NCBI GenBank assembly: GCA_002314635.1
Contig: DCGQ01000057.1
Span: 1-22,961 of the forward strand
DNA length: 22,961 nucleotides
From: Clostridiales bacterium UBA1774
GTDB taxonomy: Bacteria > Bacillota > Clostridia > Oscillospirales > Oscillospiraceae
Direction: 5' to 3'
The notes beneath the pieces are model-generated. The model did no database searches. It had not been told where the DNA came from and saw only the letters and a program-made list of their open reading frames with translations. Of the stretch, positions 16,664 through 22,961 are shown one piece after another (positions within the stretch are counted from its first letter, which is position 1; every line of letters starts with the position of its first letter). The position numbers and the translations under genes are program-made.

Positions 16664-16686
16664 CAGGAGCGGGAAACTGAGCATAC

Positions 16687-16733
16687 AAAAAAGCCGCGGA
16701 CATCGGCTCCCATGGGGAACCGGTGTCCGCGGC
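16687..16733. terminator. Bidirectional intrinsic terminator between PHP gene and hybrid kinase 2
   Basis: GCCGCGGACATCGG at 16693-16706 pairs with 16720-16733 over 14 bp with one T-G wobble and a 13-base loop. On the minus strand the stem is followed by six T residues (A-run at plus 16687-16692), a textbook terminator for kinase 2. On the plus strand the tail ATTGTCATT is weaker but may also end the PHP transcript. Confidence 0.88.
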
Positions 16734-16749
16734 ATTGTCATTCAGCCGC

Positions 16750-19700
16750 TTACCGGCGTTTTCTCCGGTGATTGGCCATAACGGTTTTCAGCTCGTCGAT
16801 GTTGATGGGTTTTGCCACATGGTCGTTCATGCCGGAGCGCAGGGATTCCGCCCGATCCTCCGCGAAGGCGTTGGCTGACAGGGCGATGATGGGGATATTT
16901 GCGCCGGGATACAGCCTGCGGATGCAGGCAGTTGCCTCATAGCCGTCCATGGTGGGCATCTGAATGTCCATCAGGATAAAGTCATAATAATCCGGGCCGA
17001 TCTCCTGCAGACGCGCGACTGCGGAGGTGCCGTCGTCGGCGGTCTCCACCAGAATGCCTTCTTCGGAAAGAATGCACTCGGCGATCTCCCGGTTCAGCTC
17101 GTTGTCGTCCACCAGCAGAACCCGGCTGCCCTGAAGCTCCGCCTCCTGCACATCTTCCTGCTCCGGGGACACCCGGCAGCAATTCAGCAGATTGGCCAGC
17201 ACCTGCTCATCCCGGATGCGGAACGGCAGGGTCACGGCGAAGGTGGTGCCCTTTCCCTGCCTGCTCTGGCAGGTGATGGTGCCGTTCATGGCGGTGACGA
17301 AGGAACGGCAGACGGAAAGACCCAGTCCGGTGCCCTGCACACCGCTGACGGTGGCGGAGCTTTCCCGGGCGAACTCGTCAAAGGCGCGGCGCTGAAATTC
17401 CTCGCTCATGCCGATGCCGTTGTCCTCAAAGGTGTAGCGGTAGATGCCGTACCCGTCCTCCCGGCCAAGCTGTTCCCCGCTGACACGAACCCGCCCGCCC
17501 TCGGGGGTGTATTTGATGGCGTTGGTGATGATATTGACGAATACCCGCATACAGCGGCTGACGTCGCAGGTCACATATCGGTCGGAAATGTGCTGGATCG
17601 AAAAATGCAGGTCGATGTTCTTCGCCTTGGCCAGCTCCTGCATGGTGGCCTCAATTCCGTCAAAGGACGCATACACATCGGTTTCGTTTTCGTTCAGCGT
17701 GATCTTGCCGGATTCGATGCGGCTCATGTCCAGAATGTCGTTGATCAGGGAAAGCAGCAGCTCCCCTGCCTCCTGGGTTTTCAGCAGGCTGTCAATGACC
17801 CGTTCCCGGTCGTCCACATGCTTGATGGCCATATTGGTGAAGCCGATGATGGCGTTCATGGGGGTGCGGATGTCGTGGGACATATTGAACAGGAAGTCGG
17901 TCTTGGCTTTGTTGGCCGTTCTGGCCTGCTCCAGCGTTTCCATTTCCCGCTTGGTCTCCGCGTCCACGTTATGGAAGCCGACGATCACATTGGTCTCCGG
18001 ATGCAGCTCATCCCGGGCGAACTTGGCCTGATAGTAGGTCTCCTTTTCGTCAATCAGGGTGCGGAAGTTGATATAGTATACGCCGTCCCGGTCGATGGCG
18101 GCGCGAACCGCCTCCGGCCTTGTGGATTCCCGGAAGGCTTTCCGATCCTCCGGGTGCATGATGGTCTCCGTCAGCAGCTCCAGACGGCGGCCGAAGCCGG
18201 TGACGTCCCGCCAGCCGGGGATATACTGCTCAAACAGCGGTTCATAGCGGTAATGGATCTCGGAGCTGTCGTCATAGGCGGTGTAGATCACGCAGCCGAA
18301 GTCGTCGGATAGGCCGGAGATCACCGCATGATCCCGGTCCTGCTTCTCCTTGCGGGCCACCTCCGCCCGGATCTCCTCGTCCTTGTTGGAAAAGCCCAGC
18401 GCCACGGATTCCGGGTTCTCCTCGTCGCCGACCTTGACGAATTTCATCTCGCAGTATTCGCCGTCGGAGTTGCGGTACTGGGTCAGGAAGGTCTTTTTGC
18501 TGCTCAGCTCGTCCAGAATGTGGAACACGCTGCCGGCTTTCAGCATCCGCGCCTTGTCTGCCGGATAGACGAACTTATCCACGTACAGCCGGAACGCCTC
18601 ACTGTATTTGATGCCGCTGCGGAAAATCTCGCCGACCTGGGATTCCGTCTGCTCGTTCATGGTGTAGGGGTCCAGCTCATCCGTCAGCATATCGATGTAG
18701 TACACGGAGGAATACTCGGAGGCAAGAATCTCGATGATGTCGATATTCCGCTGCAGAACCTGCGCTTCCTCCTGCTTGGCACGCAGCTCCGCGTCCTTGT
18801 CGGCGAAGCCAAGCGCCACGGCGGTGGGCGTTCCCTCCTGATTGCCCACCTTGACGAACTTCATCTCGGAATAGTGCCCTGCGGAGTTCCGGAAGGTGGT
18901 CAGGAAGGTCTTTTTGCTGCGAAGCTCCTTCATGATGTTGCCGATGGCGCCGCTGCGGAGCATCATGGACTTATCCTCCGGGAAAACCAGCTTATCCACA
19001 TACAGCCGGAACGCCTCGGAATAGGTGATGCCGCTGCGGAACACGGAACCGAAGGTGGTCTCCGTTTCATCGTTCATGGTATAGGGATCCAGTTCGTCCG
19101 TGGCCAGGTCGATATAGTACACGGAGGAGTATTCGGAGGCCAGAATCTTGATGATCTCATAGTTCCGGTTCTGAATGGCCTGCTCCTGCTCCCGCTGGCG
19201 GGTCTCCCGGTCGATATTCTCGATGGCCACGATGATGTACGGCTCCGTCAGGCTGGGCCGCATGGCACGCATGGTAAAGTAGGTGGGCACATCGCCAATG
19301 AGAATCTGATATCGGCTCAGATAGGCCGCTCCGCTTTCCAGCTTCTGCAGCAGATGACCCTTATCCATGAAATTCAGCAGCCGCTGCCGATCCTCCGAAA
19401 CCGCGTCCGCCGTGATGTTTCGCGCGGTGGAGCGGAAGAAATCCCTTCCGTACTTCTGCTGGAACCGGGAAGCGGTATCGTCCTTTACATAATAGACATA
19501 GCTGTCATCATCGGTATTCACATAGAAGATGCGGTCATACTTTTCGCTGAGGGCGTTGACCAGCTCCGAATAGCGCTGCGACTCCTGCTGCTCCCGCAGC
19601 TGCGCGTCCCGGTCGGCAAAACCCAGCGCCACGGCCACCGGTTCGTCATACTCCCCGCCTACCTTGACGAATTTCATCTCGGAATAGCGGTTGTCGGCGT

Positions 19701-20943
19701 CCCGGTAGATGGTCACAAAGGTCTTTTTATCCGCCAGCTCCCGGCGGATATTCTCCACGCTGCCCGCTTTCAGCATCATGGCCCGGTCGTCCGGGCAGAC
19801 CAGCTGCTCCACGCACAGCGGATAGGCTTCACTGTAGGTGATGCGGCTGCGGAACAGCTCACCGAAGGCGGCCTTTGCGGTTTCGTTCATGGAATAAAGG
19901 TTAAAGATACCGCTTTTCAGGTCGATATAATACACGGAGGAGTATTCGGAGGCCAGAATGTCGATGATCTCACGGTCGCGCCGGGCGGCATCCTCTGCGA
20001 TTTCCCGGGCGAGGCGCTCCTCCTCCGCTTTTTTGTGGCGGATGCGCTCCAGCAGCAGGCCGAAGTAGGCCGTCAGCGTCCGGATGATCTCGTTTCCGTC
20101 CTCGGTGAAGGTGTGATGCTCCCGGATGAAATGCACCTTCAGCCAGCCAATGAACAGATCTCCCGCATAGACCCGCTGCATATACAGGGACTTCACCGGG
20201 CATTTCGGATGGACAAACTCACCCTGATAGCCCTTGGCGCAGTCCTCCATGATGATAATGCCGCTGCCGCTCAGCTTTTTACTGCTGCGGCACAGCTCAA
20301 AGGGACAGTCGGCACAGATATCGTCCTCAAAGGGCTCCAGATCCGGGGCGCTGAACACGGTTTTCCGGCCATCAGACTGCTGGAAGATGACCTGATCGCA
20401 GCCCAGAATTTCAATGGCTCTGCTGCTGATGAAGCGGATGAACTTCTCCGCGTCCGGGTTCTGGTCGGAAACATAGGCCAGAGCCTCCGCAAGGAAGCGG
20501 GATTTCAGCAGCTCCAGCTCCTTCTGACGCAGCTGCTCAAACAGGCTCCGGTCAAAATGAAGGAGATCGGAAATGTCCTGCCATGAACCCACGATCCGGA
20601 GGCCGGGATAGGCGGAATCGCGGATGCCGTCGGAGCGGATCCGAATGGTGCGCCCGTCCGGACAGTACCACGGGTACTGCATCTCCGCGTGTTCCCCTGC
20701 CTTCATTTTCTCAAAGGCTTCGGTGATGGCCCGCAGGGAGCCGGTGTCAATGCGGCTGTGCCAGAGCTGATAGACCTCCTCCGGCGAAAGCTCAGAACCC
20801 GCGCCCAGCAGCGCTTTCGCGGCGCTGTCCAGATACAGCCGGAGCGGGCGGCCATCGTCCGCCTCCAGCGTCCACAGGCTGACATGGATTCTGGAAAGGA
20901 TATCGGAGGAAAGAACGGCATTGTCTGACTGCTTTTCCATCAT
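16750..20943 (-). CDS. Soluble hybrid histidine kinase 2 with multiplied PAS-like sensors
   Basis: This is a hybrid sensor kinase of 1397 residues without visible membrane segments. The start follows GGGAGAG; the second codon is also ATG, so 20940 is equally possible. Approximate order: PAS-like at 8-135; GAF at 160-315 with C210-x2-C213, C218, C235 and C248; PAS-like A at 322-440, B at 450-585, C at 597-716, D at 737-856 and E at 865-1000; HisKA with H1023 (FLFNMSHDIRTPMNA); N-box near 1135 (NIITNAIKYT); G1 near 1173 (DNGIGMSEEF) and G2 near 1203 (GTGLGL); receiver from about 1275 (VDDNELNREI) with D1326 (LMDIQMP) and an AKPI lysine. A, C and D are near-copies beginning ILASEYSSVYYID. The catalytic half and the PAS-GAF head are clear paralogues of hybrid kinase 1. 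No output domain or HPt is fused. It ends in a strong terminator and is not in an operon with the PHP gene. Confidence 0.93.
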   Translation of the reverse strand: MMEKQSDNAVLSSDILSRIHVSLWTLEADDGRPLRLYLDSAAKALLGAGSELSPEEVYQLWHSRIDTGSLRAITEAFEKMKAGEHAEMQYPWYCPDGRTIRIRSDGIRDSAYPGLRIVGSWQDISDLLHFDRSLFEQLRQKELELLKSRFLAEALAYVSDQNPDAEKFIRFISSRAIEILGCDQVIFQQSDGRKTVFSAPDLEPFEDDICADCPFELCRSSKKLSGSGIIIMEDCAKGYQGEFVHPKCPVKSLYMQRVYAGDLFIGWLKVHFIREHHTFTEDGNEIIRTLTAYFGLLLERIRHKKAEEERLAREIAEDAARRDREIIDILASEYSSVYYIDLKSGIFNLYSMNETAKAAFGELFRSRITYSEAYPLCVEQLVCPDDRAMMLKAGSVENIRRELADKKTFVTIYRDADNRYSEMKFVKVGGEYDEPVAVALGFADRDAQLREQQESQRYSELVNALSEKYDRIFYVNTDDDSYVYYVKDDTASRFQQKYGRDFFRSTARNITADAVSEDRQRLLNFMDKGHLLQKLESGAAYLSRYQILIGDVPTYFTMRAMRPSLTEPYIIVAIENIDRETRQREQEQAIQNRNYEIIKILASEYSSVYYIDLATDELDPYTMNDETETTFGSVFRSGITYSEAFRLYVDKLVFPEDKSMMLRSGAIGNIMKELRSKKTFLTTFRNSAGHYSEMKFVKVGNQEGTPTAVALGFADKDAELRAKQEEAQVLQRNIDIIEILASEYSSVYYIDMLTDELDPYTMNEQTESQVGEIFRSGIKYSEAFRLYVDKFVYPADKARMLKAGSVFHILDELSSKKTFLTQYRNSDGEYCEMKFVKVGDEENPESVALGFSNKDEEIRAEVARKEKQDRDHAVISGLSDDFGCVIYTAYDDSSEIHYRYEPLFEQYIPGWRDVTGFGRRLELLTETIMHPEDRKAFRESTRPEAVRAAIDRDGVYYINFRTLIDEKETYYQAKFARDELHPETNVIVGFHNVDAETKREMETLEQARTANKAKTDFLFNMSHDIRTPMNAIIGFTNMAIKHVDDRERVIDSLLKTQEAGELLLSLINDILDMSRIESGKITLNENETDVYASFDGIEATMQELAKAKNIDLHFSIQHISDRYVTCDVSRCMRVFVNIITNAIKYTPEGGRVRVSGEQLGREDGYGIYRYTFEDNGIGMSEEFQRRAFDEFARESSATVSGVQGTGLGLSVCRSFVTAMNGTITCQSRQGKGTTFAVTLPFRIRDEQVLANLLNCCRVSPEQEDVQEAELQGSRVLLVDDNELNREIAECILSEEGILVETADDGTSAVARLQEIGPDYYDFILMDIQMPTMDGYEATACIRRLYPGANIPIIALSANAFAEDRAESLRSGMNDHVAKPINIDELKTVMANHRRKRR
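18376..18738 (-). repeat. PAS-like sensor repeat D in hybrid kinase 2
   Basis: Residues about 737-856. Shares ILASEYSSVYYID, LDPYTMNEQTES, YSEAFRLYVDK, SKKTFLTQYRNS and EMKFVKVG with repeat C, exactly 140 residues (420 bases) apart. Confidence 0.85.
18796..19158 (-). repeat. PAS-like sensor repeat C in hybrid kinase 2
   Basis: Residues about 597-716, the closest relative of repeat D, with LDPYTMNDETET, YSEAFRLYVDK and SKKTFLTTFRNS. The DNA is also clearly similar, so the duplication looks recent or kept alike by recombination. Confidence 0.85.
19624..19980 (-). repeat. PAS-like sensor repeat A in hybrid kinase 2
   Basis: Residues about 322-440, the more diverged third copy: ILASEYSSVYYIDL, NLYSMNETAKAAF, YSEAYPLCVEQL and YSEMKFVKVG. 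It is separated from C by a different PAS-like domain (B). Confidence 0.8.
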
Positions 20944-21012
20944 GAATCTCTCCCGAAACGGGCCTCTGCGTTCCTGCTGCGGACCCGATGATAAACAAAA
21001 TACACATTATAT

Positions 21013-21054
21013 AATATATAGGATGAAACGGAAACCGTCAATGGAAAATTGACG
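21013..21054 (-). promoter_or_regulatory. Promoter of hybrid kinase 2 with an overlapping dyad
   Basis: On the minus strand TTGACG (plus 21036-21041), a 17-base spacer and TATATT (plus 21013-21018) match consensus 5/6 each. The -35 hexamer lies inside a perfect inverted repeat, CGTCAAT (21036-21042) and ATTGACG (21048-21054), separated by five bases. A protein bound to this dyad would cover the -35, suggesting repression or activation control. Confidence 0.6.
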
Positions 21055-21096
21055 ATTCCAAAAAACTGTACCGGAAAATGAAAATTATCCCCAGAT

Positions 21097-21129
21097 TTTC
21101 AGCTTGGTTTCAGCTTTCTGTGGTATGCT
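21097..21129 (+). promoter_or_regulatory. 11-bp-spaced direct repeats before a -10, likely activator site
   Basis: TTTCAGCTT occurs at 21097-21105 and again at 21108-21116, one helical turn apart. TATGCT preceded by TGG follows at 21124-21129, with no good -35. Tandem direct repeats with 11-base period next to a -10 are the layout of OmpR/PhoB-family response-regulator sites. The binding protein is not identified. Confidence 0.45.
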
Positions 21130-21166
21130 GATTTTAGATTCGGAAATACCGAAAATCAGTAGGAGG
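21128..21166 (+). promoter_or_regulatory. Leader hairpin abutting the AGGAGG site of the lipoprotein gene
   Basis: CTGATTTT (21128-21135) can pair with AAAATCAG (21152-21159), closed inside by CGG/CCG with a five-base bulge. AGGAGG follows at 21161-21166, 12 bases before the ATG. The stem ends two bases before the ribosome site, so it could affect translation or mRNA stability. No T-run follows, so it is not a terminator. Confidence 0.4.
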
Positions 21167-21178
21167 ACAAAAACTGAA

Positions 21179-22961
21179 ATGAAGAAAAAGCGTATTCTTT
21201 CCGGCCTGTTGGCGCTGTGCTTTGCCGCGGCGCTGCTGGGCGGCTGTCAGATCCAGCAGACGGACCCGGTAACTACGGAGGCTCCGGCGGCAGCGACTGC
21301 GGAGCCGGACAAGGCTCCGGAGCAGAGCAGCGAACCTGCACAGTCGGACGAGGCTCCGGAGCAGAGCGCCGCTCCCGCAGCGGAGGAGGAAGCGGATGCC
21401 GTGCAGATCACCCTGTCCGCAGGCAGCGCTCTGGTGAACGGCGAGGCCGTGCCGGAATATGACTACTGCTGGCACGCGGACATCAGCACTGCCCACGAGG
21501 ATGTGAAGAACGCCCCGGCGGAATACTACACCGGCACCGAACCGGGTGACGAGGCGGTCTACATCGCCCATGATATCAACTACTATCCCGAAATCGCCGC
21601 GGACAGCTTTGTGAAGACCCTGTATGACGGCGAATACGAATGGGCGGCCTACTACACCGCCGAGGGTTACGAGGACTACATCTTCGGCACCCTGCCCTAT
21701 CAGAACGGCACGGTTCCCACCGGGATGATGCACAGCGAAGAAGAAGCGTGGGACAATGCGGTGCTGCACATCACCCGCCCGGGCCGCTACGTGCTGGAGG
21801 GCCAGTGGAACGGCCAGATCCTGATCGATCTGGGCGACAGTGACGACACATTCGCCGACGAGACCGCCAAGGTCACGCTGGTGCTGAACGGCGTGGATGT
21901 GACCTGCACCGTGGCTCCCGCGCTGATCTTCCGCAGCGTTTACGAGTGCGACAACGGCTGGGAGGAGCGCGGCGAATATTCCGCCTCCGTGGATACCGCA
22001 GACGCAGGCGCAAATGTGATCATCGCAGACGGTACGGTGAACACCTTCAGCGGCACCAATGTATTCCGGATGCTGAAAACCAAGTACAAGGACGAGGAAC
22101 AGCAGGTTTCCGAGGGCGAAGCGAAGACCCAGAAGAAAATGCGGAAAACCGACGGCGCGTTCTACTCCTATCAGTCCATGAACATCGGCGGCGGCAGCGA
22201 AGGCAGCGGCGTGCTGAACATCGTTTCCGGCTTTGAGGGACTGGACACCGAGCTGCACCTGACCATCAACGGCGGTCATGTGAACGTGTATTCGCAGGAT
22301 GACGGCATCAATGTGAACGAGGACGGGGTTTCCGTGCTGACCGTCAACGGCGGCTGCCTGCACATTCTGGCCGGTCTGGGCAGCGAGGGTGACGGCGTGG
22401 ACTCCAACGGCTTCCTGACCATCAACGGCGGCACCGTGATCTCCATGGCCAGTCCCATGTCCGATTCCGGTCTGGATTCGGACTGCGGCTCCTATGTGAA
22501 CGGCGGCACAGTGGTGGCGCTTGGCTCCACCATGGACTGGGCGGAGGCTGACGATTCCAACGATTCCGGCGCAGTCACCATGAATCTGCAGTTTGCCGGG
22601 TATCAAAGCTCCGATGAGGCCATCATCGTGACGGACACGGCAGGCCGGGTGGTATTTGCCTATGACCCGGACAAGGACGAGGTGGCCGGAACAAAGGTTC
22701 GCAGCTATCAGGGCGCGGTGCTTTCCTGCCCCGAATTTACCGTGGGTGAAAGCTATTATGTGTATGTGGGCGGCGATGTGGAAGGCACGGAAAGCGCAGG
22801 CGTTTACGATGCGTCCACCGTCACCGGCTTCTCCGACAGCGCGGTGCAGCAGGTGCATTACGGCTCCTTTGAGCAGATGGGTGGCCCCGGCGGGCAGACG
22901 CCTCCCAGTGGTGACCTCGGCGGTTTCGGCGATGGACAGGAGCCTCCGGAGGGCGGCTTCG
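21179..22961 (+). CDS. Carbohydrate-binding beta-helix lipoprotein (Cthe_2159-like), 3' end beyond window
   Basis: The protein opens with a lipoprotein signal (MKKKRILSGLLALCFAAALL then GGC; lipidated Cys23), so it should be exported and tethered to the outer face of the membrane. Residues about 27-70 are a Pro/Ala/Glu linker with repeated EAPEQS/KAPEQS units. The body matches the pattern of the clostridial carbohydrate-binding-domain family typified by Cthe_2159, a polysaccharide-binding parallel beta-helix with calcium sites. Visible steps include LHLTINGGHVNVYSQDDGIN, LTVNGGCLHILAGLGSEGDG and FLTINGGTVISMASPMSDSG, with the Asp-rich turns DGINVNED, DGVDSNG and SGLDSDC. The visible end is Gly/Pro-rich (GGPGGQTPPSGDLGGFGDG), as is common in this family. 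The frame is open to the last base: 594 residues seen. It binds rather than cleaves glycans, as far as can be seen. Confidence 0.88.
   Translation, partial: MKKKRILSGLLALCFAAALLGGCQIQQTDPVTTEAPAAATAEPDKAPEQSSEPAQSDEAPEQSAAPAAEEEADAVQITLSAGSALVNGEAVPEYDYCWHADISTAHEDVKNAPAEYYTGTEPGDEAVYIAHDINYYPEIAADSFVKTLYDGEYEWAAYYTAEGYEDYIFGTLPYQNGTVPTGMMHSEEEAWDNAVLHITRPGRYVLEGQWNGQILIDLGDSDDTFADETAKVTLVLNGVDVTCTVAPALIFRSVYECDNGWEERGEYSASVDTADAGANVIIADGTVNTFSGTNVFRMLKTKYKDEEQQVSEGEAKTQKKMRKTDGAFYSYQSMNIGGGSEGSGVLNIVSGFEGLDTELHLTINGGHVNVYSQDDGINVNEDGVSVLTVNGGCLHILAGLGSEGDGVDSNGFLTINGGTVISMASPMSDSGLDSDCGSYVNGGTVVALGSTMDWAEADDSNDSGAVTMNLQFAGYQSSDEAIIVTDTAGRVVFAYDPDKDEVAGTKVRSYQGAVLSCPEFTVGESYYVYVGGDVEGTESAGVYDASTVTGFSDSAVQQVHYGSFEQMGGPGGQTPPSGDLGGFGDGQEPPEGGF

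Overview
The window looks like a chromosomal segment of a fairly GC-rich, low-GC-phylum (Firmicutes) gut-type Clostridia, most likely Oscillospiraceae or a relative. This placement is inferred from the mix of genes: an S-layer-homology (SLH) protein, an HD-GYP protein, large soluble PAS/GAF hybrid kinases, a Cthe_2159-like carbohydrate-binding lipoprotein, and strong AGGAGG-type ribosome binding sites. No rRNA, tRNA, CRISPR array, transposase or phage gene was recognised.

Layout. (1) 1-2901 is a proline module. On the minus strand proB (glutamate 5-kinase, short form) is followed 14 bases later by putP (Na+/proline symporter, cut by the window edge). A LysR-type regulator is transcribed divergently. 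(2) 2988-4135 encodes a secreted SLH-domain protein that ends in a clear intrinsic terminator. (3) 4286-11859 encodes a membrane HD-GYP cyclic-di-GMP phosphodiesterase, then a single 2050-residue cytoplasmic protein of unknown family. That protein has an asparagine-rich N-terminus, a small globular region, about 900 residues rich in coiled coil, a C-terminal half built from a degenerate YGY...DPR repeat, and a very basic tail. (4) 11875-20943 holds two very large soluble hybrid histidine kinases on the minus strand with a PHP-family (HisJ-like) phosphatase on the plus strand between them. The kinases share a PAS-GAF module with a conserved cysteine pattern. (5) 21179-22961 is the start of a carbohydrate-binding beta-helix lipoprotein, running off the right edge. 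Its leader carries 11-bp-spaced direct repeats and a hairpin next to the ribosome binding site.

How it may work together. ProB makes and PutP imports proline, and the adjacent LysR protein is the natural candidate regulator. The HD-GYP protein and the two hybrid kinases are signalling proteins with no fused DNA-binding or GGDEF output, so their outputs lie elsewhere. The strongest candidate for something undescribed is the 2050-residue repeat/coiled-coil protein at 5707-11859. The next is the paired kinases with a cysteine-bearing GAF domain and internally multiplied sensor domains.

Limits: family calls come from reading motifs by eye. Domain edges are approximate, and promoter and operator calls are sequence matches only.
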